Shown: positions 19,034-27,387 of the stretch, one piece after another
Position numbering within the stretch: position 1 is the stretch's first letter
Layout of the letters: every line of letters begins with the position of its first letter
Source: Bacteroidales bacterium
GTDB lineage: Bacteria > Bacteroidota > Bacteroidia > Bacteroidales > UBA932
Assembly (NCBI GenBank): GCA_017619655.1
Contig: JAFZRV010000010.1
Span: 1 to 64,000, forward strand
Direction: 5' to 3'
DNA length: 64,000 nt
The notes under the pieces: model-generated
What the model was told of the DNA's origin: nothing
Databases searched by the model: none
What the model saw: the letters and a program-made list of their open reading frames with translations, nothing else
Program-made: the position numbers and the translations under genes

Positions 19034-19780
19034 TTATTCTTCTGCCAGGTTGTGGAAGACGTTCTGCACGTCGTCGTCCTCCTCGAGTTTCTCGAGCAGT
19101 TTGTCAAGCTCCACGCGCTCCTCGGCGGTGAGGTGTTTCATCTCGCCGTTGGGGAAGCGGTCGAAACCGGCCGAGACCAGTTCGTAGCCCTTGTCCTCGA
19201 TGTACTTCTGGATGTTGTTGAAAGCGGTGTATTCACCGTAGATGGTGATGACTTCTTCCGTGTCGCCGTCCTTGTTTTCGAATTCATCCACGAAGACCTC
19301 GTCGGCGCCGAAGTCGATGAGCTCGAGCTCGAGTTCCTCGATGTCGATGTCGGGGCTGTTCTTGATCTTGAACACGCACTTGTGGTCGAACATGAAGGCC
19401 ACGCTGCCCGAAGTGCCGAGGTTGCCGCCGAACTTGTTGAAGTAGCTGCGGACGTTGGCCACGGTGCGGTTGGTGTTGTCGGTAGCGGTCTCCACGAGGA
19501 TGGCCACGCCGTGCGGGCCGTAGCCCTCGTACACCACTTCCTTGTAGTCGGCCTGGTCCTTGTCGGTGGCCTTCTTGATGGCGCGTTCGATGTTTTCCTT
19601 CGGCATGTTCTCGCTGCGTGCGGTCTGCAGCAGGGCGCGGAGGCGCGGGTTGCCGGTCACGTCGGGTCCGCCGTTCTTGACGGCGATGGTGATTTCCTTG
19701 CCGATCTTGGTGAACGTCTTGGCCATGTGGCCCCAACGTTTGAACTTTCTCTCCTTGCGGAATTCAAATGCTCTTCCCAT
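19034..19780 (-). CDS. YebC/PmpR family regulatory protein
   Basis: The 248-residue protein begins MGRAFEFRKERKFKRWGHMAK and has the family blocks TKIGKEITIAVKNGG, MPKENIERAIKKAT and YEGYGPHGVAILVE. YebC proteins were described as transcription regulators, and more recently as translation factors helping ribosomes over difficult sequences. It follows the TPR gene by eight bases and shares its promoter. Confidence 0.96.
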   Translation of the reverse strand: MGRAFEFRKERKFKRWGHMAKTFTKIGKEITIAVKNGGPDVTGNPRLRALLQTARSENMPKENIERAIKKATDKDQADYKEVVYEGYGPHGVAILVETATDNTNRTVANVRSYFNKFGGNLGTSGSVAFMFDHKCVFKIKNSPDIDIEELELELIDFGADEVFVDEFENKDGDTEEVITIYGEYTAFNNIQKYIEDKGYELVSAGFDRFPNGEMKHLTAEERVELDKLLEKLEEDDDVQNVFHNLAEE

Positions 19781-19788
19781 GGTGCCGA

Positions 19789-20463
19789 TTATTGCTGGTT
19801 TTCAATGCGGGAAATGTATTTCTGGATGTCGTAGCCTTCCAGGGTCTGGGGATACTTGTCCTCGATCTCCTTGTAGAGCTTCAGGGCGCCGGCCTTGTCG
19901 CCGAGTTCCTCGGAGACGAGGGCTGCCTTGAAGAGGTAGGAGGCCGTGTAGGCGTTCTCTTCCAGCGCGGCGGCTTTCTTGTACCAGTTCAGGGCGCTGG
20001 TGTAGTCCTGCATGTTGGAATAGGCGTCGCCCATCGCGCACCAGGCGCGGCCCTGCATGATCTTGTCCTTGGTCGAATACTTCTTCAGATAGGAGACGGC
20101 TTCTTCGTTGTTGCCGAGCTGAAGGTTGCAGAGACCCGCGTAGAGATAGACGCTCTTGCCGGCGCGTTTGCCGTAGCTGTCGATGATGTCCTTGAATCCG
20201 AGCACGTTGCCGTCACCGTTGAGGGCGGTCTCGAAATCGTTGTTGCGGAAGCTTTGCTCTGCCTGATACATCTGCTCCTGGGCTTCCTGGCGGGCCGGGG
20301 TCACGACCCAGCGGTTATAGGCGAAAATGCCGAAGATAATCACCACCAGGGCGATAAGTGCCCATTCAATCCATTTCTGATTTTTCTTGAAAAATTCCTC
20401 AACACCGGAGACGGTCGTCGCGACCTGCTCCTGCTGAGCTTCCTGTTGCTTGTTCTGTGCCAT
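19789..20463 (-). CDS. Membrane-anchored tetratricopeptide repeat protein
   Basis: The 224-residue protein has a Gln-rich cytosolic start, one membrane helix (about 37-58, LIALVVIIFGIFAY) and a C-terminal series of TPR-like helices, for example WCAMGDAYSNMQDYTSALNWY and SYLFKAALVSEELGDKAGAL (each kept short). It resembles YfgM-type proteins, which act at the periplasmic face with chaperones or the Sec machinery. The exact function is unknown. It is the first gene of a unit with yebC. Confidence 0.8.
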   Translation of the reverse strand: MAQNKQQEAQQEQVATTVSGVEEFFKKNQKWIEWALIALVVIIFGIFAYNRWVVTPARQEAQEQMYQAEQSFRNNDFETALNGDGNVLGFKDIIDSYGKRAGKSVYLYAGLCNLQLGNNEEAVSYLKKYSTKDKIMQGRAWCAMGDAYSNMQDYTSALNWYKKAAALEENAYTASYLFKAALVSEELGDKAGALKLYKEIEDKYPQTLEGYDIQKYISRIENQQ

Positions 20464-20503
20464 TTTAGTTTGTATTGTTTTGTATTTTGTTTCCGTTAAA
20501 ACC

Positions 20504-20525
20504 CTCTCAAAAAGCTTTCTGAGAG
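20504..20525. other. Hairpin in the leader of the TPR-yebC transcript
   Basis: ctctca at 20504-20509 pairs with tgagag at 20520-20525 around an aaagcttt core. It lies in the 5' leader of the TPR gene. A T-run follows on the plus strand only, where no gene ends, so a terminator role is doubtful. Confidence 0.35.
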
Positions 20526-20552
20526 CGTTTTTGCGATATTACACGCAATCCG

Positions 20553-20582
20553 CAAATTTACAACAAAAATGGGAAACACCAA
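20553..20582 (-). promoter_or_regulatory. Promoter of the TPR-yebC unit
   Basis: On the minus strand, TTG (20582-20580), a 19-nt spacer and TAAATTTG (20560-20553) match the Bacteroidetes consensus. The leader to the TPR ATG is about 85 nt. The divergent recF promoter lies just to the right. Confidence 0.72.
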
Positions 20583-20592
20583 TATTAATTTG

Positions 20593-20600
20593 TATATTTG
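20593..20600 (+). promoter_or_regulatory. -7 box of the recF promoter
   Basis: TATATTTG matches TAnnTTTG and ends 16 nt before the recF ATG. A clear TTG at -33 is not seen, so only the -7 box is annotated. Confidence 0.5.
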
Positions 20601-20616
20601 TGCATAAGATTTACAC

Positions 20617-21711
20617 ATGTTTTTAAACAGAATCATCCTGCACGATTTCAAGAATATCGCCGAGGCGGATGTCAGCTTCTCGCCCAAGGTCAATTATATC
20701 TACGGCAGCAACGGCGCTGGGAAGACCAATCTGCTTGACGCGGTGTACTATCTGTCGATGACCAAGAGTTATTTTTCGTCGTCCGACCAGTACGTCTACG
20801 CTTACGGCGCGGAGGAAGCCACGCTCTGCGGCTTCTACCAGATGGAAGCGGGCACGGAAGAAAAGATCGCGGCGTCGGTCCGGCGGGGCGGGGAAAAACA
20901 GTTCCGGCGCGGCGCCAAGAACTACGCCCGCTTCTCGGAACACATCGGGCTGCTGCCCATCGTCATGGTCTCTCCCTTCGACAGCGCGCTGATCAACGAT
21001 GCGGGGGAGGAGCGCCGCAAATACCTCAATTTCATCCTTTCGCAGATCGACCGGCCCTACCTGCAGCATATCCAGGCTTACAACCAGCTGCTGATGCAGC
21101 GCAACAAGCTGCTCAAGGCCGAACTGGCCGCCCCGGCGCTGCTCGACACGATTTCCGAGCGCATGGCTCCGCATGCGGACTATGTGCACGCGGCCCGGCG
21201 GAACCTTTGCGAGCGCCTGCGCCCGCTCATCCAGGGCTTCTACGCCCAGCTGGCCGAGGGGCGCGAGACGGTGGATGTGGCCTATCGCTCTGATTTGGAC
21301 GAGGATACGCTGGAAGGCCTCTTCGCCCGCGAAGCGGAGAAAGACCGGGTGCTGCGCTACACCACTACCGGCATCCAGCGCGACGACCTGCTCTTCCGGC
21401 TCGACGGGCACCCGCTGCGGCGCTGCGGCTCGCAGGGGCAGCAGAAAAGCTTCCTGCTGGCCATGAAGATGGCCCAGTTCCGTTTCGTGCAGGAGAGCTG
21501 CGGGCAGACGCCCATCCTGCTGCTCGACGACGTGTTCGACAAGCTTGACATGCAGCGCGTGGAGAACCTGCTGAAGCTGGTCTCCGCCCTGGATTTCGGC
21601 CAGATCTTCCTGACCGACAGCAACAAGGTGCGGCTCGAGAGCGTGTCGCGCGGCATCGATGCCGATGTGCGCAGCTATCATGTGGAAGCGGGGAGGATCA
21701 CGGCCGAATGA
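20617..21711 (+). CDS. recF: DNA replication and repair protein RecF
   Basis: The 364-residue protein has the RecF/SMC-like ATPase layout: Walker A GSNGAGKT at about 30-37, the family stretch LLDAVYYLSMTKSYF right after it, a signature SQGQQKSFLLAMKMAQ (reads CGSQGQQK in this protein) and Walker B LLLDDVFDKLD. RecF loads RecA on gapped DNA in the RecFOR pathway. The gene overlaps the DUF721 gene by ATGA, and pdxB follows. Confidence 0.97.
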   Translation: MFLNRIILHDFKNIAEADVSFSPKVNYIYGSNGAGKTNLLDAVYYLSMTKSYFSSSDQYVYAYGAEEATLCGFYQMEAGTEEKIAASVRRGGEKQFRRGAKNYARFSEHIGLLPIVMVSPFDSALINDAGEERRKYLNFILSQIDRPYLQHIQAYNQLLMQRNKLLKAELAAPALLDTISERMAPHADYVHAARRNLCERLRPLIQGFYAQLAEGRETVDVAYRSDLDEDTLEGLFAREAEKDRVLRYTTTGIQRDDLLFRLDGHPLRRCGSQGQQKSFLLAMKMAQFRFVQESCGQTPILLLDDVFDKLDMQRVENLLKLVSALDFGQIFLTDSNKVRLESVSRGIDADVRSYHVEAGRITAE

Positions 21712-22004
21712 AACGCGAGAAAACCAAGAGCATCGGCGAGGCGATCGCCGCGTACGTGCAGGAGGGACATCTGGAGGATGGGCTTCTGCAGGCGCGGCTG
21801 TTTGCCGCCTGGGATGCGATGGTCATCGGGCGGGTGGCATTGCGTGAATGCACGACCCGCCGCTCGTTCCGCGACGGCCTCCTCAGCTGCAAGCTGAATT
21901 CCTCCGTCGTCCGCGCGCACCTGCAGTTCCAGCTGGAAGCCATCCGCACGGAACTGAACGCCCGCCTGGGCGAAGAAATCGTCAAACAGATCAAACTGAC
22001 CTGA
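21708..22004 (+). CDS. DUF721 domain-containing protein
   Basis: The 98-residue protein (MKREKTKSIGEAIAAYVQEG) has the DUF721 pattern, with WDAMVIGRVALRE and the later SSVVRAHLQFQLEAIRTELN. Such proteins commonly sit next to recF or dnaA in bacteria and may bind nucleic acid, but no activity is established. It is translationally coupled to recF through ATGA and ends one base before pdxB. Confidence 0.88.
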   Translation: MKREKTKSIGEAIAAYVQEGHLEDGLLQARLFAAWDAMVIGRVALRECTTRRSFRDGLLSCKLNSSVVRAHLQFQLEAIRTELNARLGEEIVKQIKLT

Positions 22005-22005
22005 T

Positions 22006-22968
22006 ATGCGTCCCGTCGTTGTCGTCGACCGAGACATACCCTTCCTGGAAGGCGTCCTGGAACCCTGGTTCGAGGTCCGCAGCTTAGCGGGCCGTGCCAT
22101 CGGACCGGCCGCCGTGCGCGATGCGGCCGCGCTGCTGGTCCGCACCCGCACGCGCTGCGACGCCGCGCTGCTCGACGGCTCCGCCGTCCGCTTCATCGCG
22201 ACGGCGACCATCGGCACCGACCATATCGACCTGAAATATTGTGACTCCCACGGGATCTGTGTGGCTTCCGCGCCCGGCTGCAACGCCGCCGCCGTGGCGC
22301 AATACGTCCGCGTGGCGCTCCGGACACTTTCACTCGACCGCCCCGACGCGACGCTGGGCGTCGTCGGGGTAGGGCATGTGGGATCGCTGGTGGCCGAAGT
22401 CGGCCGCCGCGCCGGCATGCGCGTCCTGCTGAACGACCCGCCGCGCGAAGCCGCCGAAGGCCCCGCCGGCTTCACCCCGCTGCCGGAACTCCTGGCTCAA
22501 TCCGACGTGGTGACGCTCCACATTCCCCTCTGGCCCGAAAACCGCGACTTCGCCGACGCTGCTTTCTTCGCTTCTATGAAGCCCGGCGCCTCCTTCATCA
22601 ACGCCTCCCGCGGCGAAGTGGTCGACGAGGATGCTTTGCTGGCCGCCCGTCCGAACTTGGACAAGCTGGTGATCGACGTCTGGAAAAACGAACCTGAAAT
22701 CAATAGGGAACTGTTGGCCGCCGCCGACATCGCCACGCCCCACATCGCCGGCTACTCCCTTCAGGGCAAAATCAACGGCACCCAGGCTGTCGTCCGCGCC
22801 CTCGGCAATCATTTCGGCATCGACGCCCTCCGCGACTTTACCGTCTCCGGCGTCGAGCTTCCGCAGGATTCCTACGACATCTGGCGTGACGATACAGCAC
22901 TGCGCAGCAACCCTTCATCCTTCGAGTCACTGCGCAGCCACTATCCGTACCGAAACGATCGATTGTAA
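22006..22968 (+). CDS. pdxB: 4-phosphoerythronate dehydrogenase
   Basis: The 320-residue D-2-hydroxyacid dehydrogenase has the PdxB-specific stretch SAPGCNAAAVAQYV, the NAD-binding GVVGVGHVGSLVAEVGRRAG, and catalytic residues in NASRGEVVD (Arg), WKNEPEIN (Glu) and ATPHIAGYS (His). PdxB makes 2-oxo-3-hydroxy-4-phosphobutanoate in the DXP-independent pyridoxal phosphate pathway. The C-terminal dimerisation part is shorter than in the 378-residue E. coli enzyme but still has the DIWRDDTALR motif. It is the last gene of the recF unit and is followed by a large palindrome. Confidence 0.93.
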   Translation: MRPVVVVDRDIPFLEGVLEPWFEVRSLAGRAIGPAAVRDAAALLVRTRTRCDAALLDGSAVRFIATATIGTDHIDLKYCDSHGICVASAPGCNAAAVAQYVRVALRTLSLDRPDATLGVVGVGHVGSLVAEVGRRAGMRVLLNDPPREAAEGPAGFTPLPELLAQSDVVTLHIPLWPENRDFADAAFFASMKPGASFINASRGEVVDEDALLAARPNLDKLVIDVWKNEPEINRELLAAADIATPHIAGYSLQGKINGTQAVVRALGNHFGIDALRDFTVSGVELPQDSYDIWRDDTALRSNPSSFESLRSHYPYRNDRL

Positions 22969-22984
22969 ACCGGCGCTGTCGCGG

Positions 22985-23072
22985 GTTTTCCGGGGAAGCC
23001 CCTTCACATCCGCTACGGCAATCCGCACCTGCCTCCCCGCAAAAACTCCGTGAAGGGGCTTCCCCGGAAAAC
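22985..23072. repeat. Dispersed palindromic element, copy 1
   Basis: Perfect 23-bp inverted arms (22985-23007 and 23050-23072) enclose a 42-nt loop. The loop matches the loop of copy 2 (49041-49136) at 38 of 42 positions by eye. The inner arms share aagcccc/ggggctt. It fills the gap between the ends of pdxB (+) and ffh (-), reaching within three bases of the ffh stop. It has no T-run and no transposase. Confidence 0.9.
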
Positions 23073-23074
23073 TG

Positions 23075-24406
23075 CTAGCGGCGTTTCTTTTTCTTCATGA
23101 GACGGGCGGCCATCGGATTGGTGGTCGTCATCTTTTTCATGACATTGCGGGTGCTTTCGAACTGCTTGAGCAGACGGTTGACGTCGGCGATCGTCGTGCC
23201 GCTTCCGGCCGCGACGCGCTTGCGGCGGCTGCCGTTGATGTAGGTCGGATTCTCCCTTTCAAAGGGCGTCATCGACAGGATGATGGCTTCGGTCTGCTTG
23301 AAAGAGTCGTTGTCGATGTCCACGTCGCGGAGCGCCTTGCCCACGCCCGGGATCATCGAAGCCAGATCCTTGATGTTGCCCATCTTCTTGATCTGCTGGA
23401 TCTGGTCGTAGAAGTCCTGCAGCGTGAACTGGTCGCGGGCGATCTTCTTGTGCAGCTTGCGCGCCTCCTCCTCGTCGAACTGCTCCTGCGCCTTTTCCAC
23501 GAGCGTGACCACGTCGCCCATGCCCAGGATACGGTCGGCGATGCGCTTCGGATAGAACACGTCGAGCGCCTCCATCTTCTCGCCCGAAGAGACGAACTTG
23601 ATGGGCTTGCCGACCACGGCCTTGATCGAGAGCGCAGCACCGCCGCGGGTGTCGCCGTCCATCTTCGTCAGGACCACGCCGTCGAAGTCGAGGTACTCGT
23701 TGAAAGTCTTCGCCGTCTCCACGGCGTCCTGACCGGTCATGGCGTCGACCACAAAGAGCGTCTCCGTCGGGTTGACGGCCTTGTGCAGGGCGGAAATCTC
23801 GTCCATGAGCTCCTGGTCGACGGCCAGACGGCCCGCGGTATCGATCACGACCACGTTGTAGCCCTCGGCCTTGGCCTTCTTGATGGCGTTCTGCGCGATC
23901 TGGATCGGATCTTTCACACCGTCCTCGGAGTAGCAGTCCACCTGGATCTGGCCGCAGAGCGTCTTCAACTGCTCGATGGCGGCGGGGCGGAAGGTGTCGC
24001 ACGCGGCGACCAGCACCTTCATGCCGCGCTTGCTCTTGAGGTTGAGCGCCAGCTTGCCGCAGAACGTGGTCTTACCGGAACCGTTCAGACCGGCCACCAG
24101 CACGATGCCCGGATTGCCCTTGACATTGATGTCGGAAGCCTCGCTGCCCATGAGCTCGACCAGCTCGTCGTGGACGATCTTGACCATCATCTGCTCGGGG
24201 CGGACGGCCTTCAGCACGTCCTGGCCGATGGCCTTCTGCTTGACTTCGTCGCAGAAATTCTTGGCGATCTTGTAGCTGACATCGGCGTCGAGGAGCGCCT
24301 TTCGCACGTCCTTCATGGTCTCGGAGATGTTGACCTCCGTGATGCGGCCTTGTCCTTTGATGAGGCGGAACGATTTTTCCAGCCTGTCGGTCAGATTTTC
24401 AAACAT
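23075..24406 (-). CDS. ffh: Signal recognition particle protein Ffh
   Basis: The 443-residue GTPase has an N domain, the G domain with P-loop GLNGSGKTTFCGKLA and DTAGRLAVDQELMDE, the TKMDGDTRGGAALS motif, and a Met-rich M domain after about residue 300 with GSGTTIADVNRLLKQF. It binds the 4.5S RNA and signal sequences of nascent membrane proteins and docks with FtsY. It starts 18 bases after lysA on the same strand. Confidence 0.97.
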   Translation of the reverse strand: MFENLTDRLEKSFRLIKGQGRITEVNISETMKDVRKALLDADVSYKIAKNFCDEVKQKAIGQDVLKAVRPEQMMVKIVHDELVELMGSEASDINVKGNPGIVLVAGLNGSGKTTFCGKLALNLKSKRGMKVLVAACDTFRPAAIEQLKTLCGQIQVDCYSEDGVKDPIQIAQNAIKKAKAEGYNVVVIDTAGRLAVDQELMDEISALHKAVNPTETLFVVDAMTGQDAVETAKTFNEYLDFDGVVLTKMDGDTRGGAALSIKAVVGKPIKFVSSGEKMEALDVFYPKRIADRILGMGDVVTLVEKAQEQFDEEEARKLHKKIARDQFTLQDFYDQIQQIKKMGNIKDLASMIPGVGKALRDVDIDNDSFKQTEAIILSMTPFERENPTYINGSRRKRVAAGSGTTIADVNRLLKQFESTRNVMKKMTTTNPMAARLMKKKKRR

Positions 24407-24424
24407 ATCGTAGTTGCTCTTTTT

Positions 24425-25582
24425 CTATTTCAAATCGTCGGAATAGACGGCTTTCGCCAGATCCCGCTGGTTGTATTTCATGGCCATCACCTGGCCGTAG
24501 GCGCCTGCCGAATGGATGGCGAACAGGTCGCCGCGCCGGCACTGGCTGATCAGGCGCTTCTGGCCCCAGCAGTCGCTCGACTCGCACACGGGACCCACCA
24601 CGTCGTAGCGCAGCTTCCGGCCTGTGGAAGAGAGATTTTCGATGTCGTGCCAGGCCTGGTAGAGGGCGGGGCGGATGAGGTCGTTCATGCCCGCGTCGAG
24701 GATGGCGAACTTCTTCTCTTTGCCCACCTTTACGTAAAGCACGCGGCTGATGAGGTGGCCGCACTGGCCCACGATGGCGCGGCCCGGCTCGAAGTGGACC
24801 TTCTGCCCGGGACGGACCACCAGGTTCTTGTGGATGATATCGAAATACTCCGCGAAATGCGCGACCGGGTCGCCGTTCGGATCCTGGTAGTCGATGCCCA
24901 GGCCACCGCCGAGGTTGAGGTTGCGGATGGGAATCCCGTGCTCGATGAACCAGCGCTGCAGCTCTTCGACGCGGCGGCACAGGAGCGCGAACACGGGCAG
25001 TTCGGTGATCTGCGAACCCACGTGGAAGTGCAGGCCGAGGAACTCGATGTGCGCGCATTGGGCGAGGAGCTCGGCGACGTCCTGGAAACCCCAGGGGCTG
25101 ATGCCGAACTTGTTCTCTTTCAGGCCGGTGCTGATGTATTTGTGCGTGTGGGCGTCGATGTCCGGGTTGACCCGGATCGAGATGCGGGCCTTCTTGCCCA
25201 TGCCGGTGGCCAGGTCGTTGATGATCTGGATTTCGGGCACGCTTTCACAGTTGAAGCTGAAGATGCCGGCGCGCAGGGCGGCGCGGATTTCCTTGTCGGA
25301 TTTGCCGACGCCGGCGTACACGATCTTCTGCGGGTCGAAGCCCGAGCGGACGGCCAGCTTCACTTCGTTGCCGCTCACGCAGTCGGCACCCAGGCCGTAG
25401 TTGCGGATGGTTTCGATGATGCGGTCGTTGGCATTGGCTTTCAGCGCATAATGGGCGTTGTATCCATACTTGTCGATTTGCGCCTTGTAGACGTCGAGCG
25501 TCTGGCGCAGGAGATCCATGTCGTAAAAATAGAAGGGAGTCTCGATCGATCCGAAGGCTTCAACCTGCTTTTTTGTAATCAT
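24425..25582 (-). CDS. lysA: Diaminopimelate decarboxylase
   Basis: The 385-residue fold-III PLP enzyme has YALKANAN with the PLP-binding Lys48, HFHVGSQI, the glycine-rich LNLGGGLGIDY, and the active-site PVCESSDC (Cys). It makes L-lysine from meso-diaminopimelate. Its own promoter lies at 25612-25641, inside the end of the upstream radical SAM gene; ffh follows and may share the transcript. Confidence 0.96.
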   Translation of the reverse strand: MITKKQVEAFGSIETPFYFYDMDLLRQTLDVYKAQIDKYGYNAHYALKANANDRIIETIRNYGLGADCVSGNEVKLAVRSGFDPQKIVYAGVGKSDKEIRAALRAGIFSFNCESVPEIQIINDLATGMGKKARISIRVNPDIDAHTHKYISTGLKENKFGISPWGFQDVAELLAQCAHIEFLGLHFHVGSQITELPVFALLCRRVEELQRWFIEHGIPIRNLNLGGGLGIDYQDPNGDPVAHFAEYFDIIHKNLVVRPGQKVHFEPGRAIVGQCGHLISRVLYVKVGKEKKFAILDAGMNDLIRPALYQAWHDIENLSSTGRKLRYDVVGPVCESSDCWGQKRLISQCRRGDLFAIHSAGAYGQVMAMKYNQRDLAKAVYSDDLK

Positions 25583-25611
25583 GCCGTGAAATTCATTTTC
25601 GATATATCCGG

Positions 25612-25641
25612 CAAAGATACAAAAAATAGCTATCTGGTCAA
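25612..25641 (-). promoter_or_regulatory. Promoter of lysA-ffh
   Basis: On the minus strand, TTG (25641-25639), a 19-nt spacer and TATCTTTG (25619-25612) match the consensus. The lysA ATG follows 29 nt later. The -33 part overlaps the last codons of the radical SAM gene. Confidence 0.75.
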
Positions 25642-26706
25642 GCGGTTGTAATGACAGACCAGGAGTTTGCCTTCTTCGTCATGGAGGTGCATGCCGTTGC
25701 CGCGGCAATAGCGGAACATCTTGCAGTCGGCACAGATGCCCTGCCGGGCCCAGCTGCGGTCGCGGTACATCGCGAAACGCTCGTTCCAGACCGTCCAGAA
25801 ATCGTCCCGGTAGATGTTGCCCTGGTAGAATTTGGAGCGGATGCTCGGGCAGGCGGAGATGGAGCCGTCGGCCAGGACCGAGGCGACCGAAACGCCGGCC
25901 TCGCAGTGGTAGAACGAGTCGCGCACTTCGTTCTCGAAGCCGCCCAGGAAGCCCTCGCAGGCGAAATTCAGCCCGATGCGGCCTTCCCTGCGCGTGGCGG
26001 CGATGAAATCCATGACTTCCGTGAACTGCTCGTTGCTCAACTGGAGCTCGGGGTACAGCTTCGCGCGGCCCACCGGGAAGATGGTGAAGATGCGCCAGTC
26101 GCGGACGCCCAGCGAGATGAGATAGTCCTTGAATTCAGCGAGGCGGGGGAGGCTGCGCTGGTTGACGCAGGTCACCACGTCGAAGATGAAATCCGGTTCC
26201 TGCGCCATCATGCGGATGGCGTTGGACGCGTTTTCAAAGGCCTTGGGATGGCCCCGCATCCAGGTGTGCTCTTCCTGGAAGCCGTCGAGGCTTACCGTGG
26301 CGGTGTGGATGCCGCTGGCCAGCAGGCCGTCGAAACGCCGGCGGTCGAGCAGGATGCCGTTGGTCACCATGCCCCAGGGATACTCGCGCCGGTAGAGTTC
26401 CTTGCCCACGTGCTCAAGGTCGCGCCGCATCAGCGGCTCGCCGCCCGTCAGGATGATGAAGGTGTTGTGTGGGTCTACGTGCGGGGTGAGGGAATCGATG
26501 ACGCGCAGGAAATCCGAAGCGGGCATGTCCTTGACCTCGGAATTGACGCGGCAGTCGCTGCCGCAGTGGATGCAGGCGGCGTTGCAGCGCAGGGTGCACT
26601 CCCAGAAGAGCTGCCGGAGGCGGTGCTCTTCAATCCGTTTATCCTGAAGCTTGGCAAAGAGTTCGAGTTTCAGCCGCTTGCCCGGGCCGACGTGTTTCCC
26701 GGTCAT
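25630..26706 (-). CDS. Radical SAM/SPASM enzyme of an rSAM/lipoprotein system
   Basis: The 358-residue enzyme has the radical SAM cluster motif CNAACIHC (Cys41, Cys45, Cys48), the ILTGGEPLMRRDL loop that binds SAM, and a C-terminal SPASM domain with CEAG, CPSIRS, CADCKMFRYC and a final Cys for auxiliary clusters. SPASM enzymes usually modify peptides or proteins. From memory it matches a Bacteroidetes family (TIGR04133) always found beside a particular lipoprotein (TIGR04134), here the gene overlapping it by ATGA at 26703-26706. No peptide substrate is established. It is the last gene of a five-gene operon behind a tRNA-Ser. Confidence 0.9.
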   Translation of the reverse strand: MTGKHVGPGKRLKLELFAKLQDKRIEEHRLRQLFWECTLRCNAACIHCGSDCRVNSEVKDMPASDFLRVIDSLTPHVDPHNTFIILTGGEPLMRRDLEHVGKELYRREYPWGMVTNGILLDRRRFDGLLASGIHTATVSLDGFQEEHTWMRGHPKAFENASNAIRMMAQEPDFIFDVVTCVNQRSLPRLAEFKDYLISLGVRDWRIFTIFPVGRAKLYPELQLSNEQFTEVMDFIAATRREGRIGLNFACEGFLGGFENEVRDSFYHCEAGVSVASVLADGSISACPSIRSKFYQGNIYRDDFWTVWNERFAMYRDRSWARQGICADCKMFRYCRGNGMHLHDEEGKLLVCHYNRLTR

Positions 26707-27194
26707 TTCTTTTTCAGTTTGACGGTGGGAACATCCACTTTGGCACTTCCGGAGTACCAGGGATTCTTGTCCTGCTTGCTCTTTTCGAACTTGATGTCTA
26801 CGAGGGTCGTGTTGCTTTCAAAATCGCCGCCGTTCGCAGGACCGTCTGAATCGTCGAACTGGATCTTGACCTGCGGATAGGGGAAATGCTGTCTGTCAAA
26901 GAAATAGGTTCCCTTTTCGTCGGTCTTGAGCAAGACGCCGAAAGGATCGGAGCCGTATGGGGTGCCGGGGCTTCCTTGATAAATGCCGTAGAGGCTGATG
27001 TCGATGTTGGGAATCGGATTGCCTTTTTCGTCAACAACCTTGCCCTTGACGGAATAGTGGGCCGTCGGGGTGCCATACATCAACATCCCCTTGAAAGGAT
27101 CGTCTTCGTTGTTGACTTCACTGCAACTGCCGATGCCCAGCAGGGTCAGCAGCAAGGTGAAAAAGCCGAGGCGGCGGGGTTTGCGGATTTTCAT
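26703..27194 (-). CDS. Radical SAM-associated putative lipoprotein
   Basis: The start MKIRKPRRLGFFTLLL gives a 163-residue protein with lipobox GIGSC (Cys24); longer frames upstream lack a signal peptide. The body (about 45-75) reads SVKGKVVDEKGNPIPNIDI, a transthyretin/CarboxypepD_reg-like beta domain, followed by an Asp-rich stretch and a basic C-terminus. No Cys follows Cys24. It fits the family TIGR04134, paired with the enzyme encoded next. It is coupled to both neighbours by ATGA overlaps (27191-27194 and 26703-26706). Whether it is the enzyme's substrate is unknown. Confidence 0.85.
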   Translation of the reverse strand: MKIRKPRRLGFFTLLLTLLGIGSCSEVNNEDDPFKGMLMYGTPTAHYSVKGKVVDEKGNPIPNIDISLYGIYQGSPGTPYGSDPFGVLLKTDEKGTYFFDRQHFPYPQVKIQFDDSDGPANGGDFESNTTLVDIKFEKSKQDKNPWYSGSAKVDVPTVKLKKK

Positions 27195-27346
27195 GGCATC
27201 AATTCGGGTTGGGTGGGGATGAGCTCTTCCTGCGCCGGCTTCTCCGGATCGCCTTTTGTGACGCGTTCCGGCAATACGATATCCCCGCAGCCCGCTGCCA
27301 GAAGCAGCGTCAGCAGAAGGAGGATACAAGCCATTTTCGTTTTCAT
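27191..27346 (-). CDS. Small lipoprotein, 51 residues
   Basis: This short gene is embedded in a longer open frame and easily missed. From the ATG at 27346 it encodes a signal peptide, a lipobox LAAGC (Cys20) and only 31 further residues, rich in Pro and Glu (ending PTQPELMP). Its stop overlaps the next lipoprotein start by ATGA. The signal peptide and coupling make it likely real. The tail after lipidation is almost featureless; no function is known. Confidence 0.75.
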   Translation of the reverse strand: MKTKMACILLLLTLLLAAGCGDIVLPERVTKGDPEKPAQEELIPTQPELMP

Positions 27347-27387
27347 ACGAAGGATAGATGCAGAAAAGAGGTGAAATGTTGCGTCGG

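Noticed and set aside
22985-23072. Copy 1 of the palindrome as an ordinary intrinsic terminator
   Set aside because: The loop is 42 nt and no T-run follows on either strand, so the standard terminator model does not fit.
23450-25651. A 733-codon plus-strand frame opposite ffh and lysA
   Set aside because: Both minus-strand genes are certain from catalytic motifs; the frame has no homology I can recognise.
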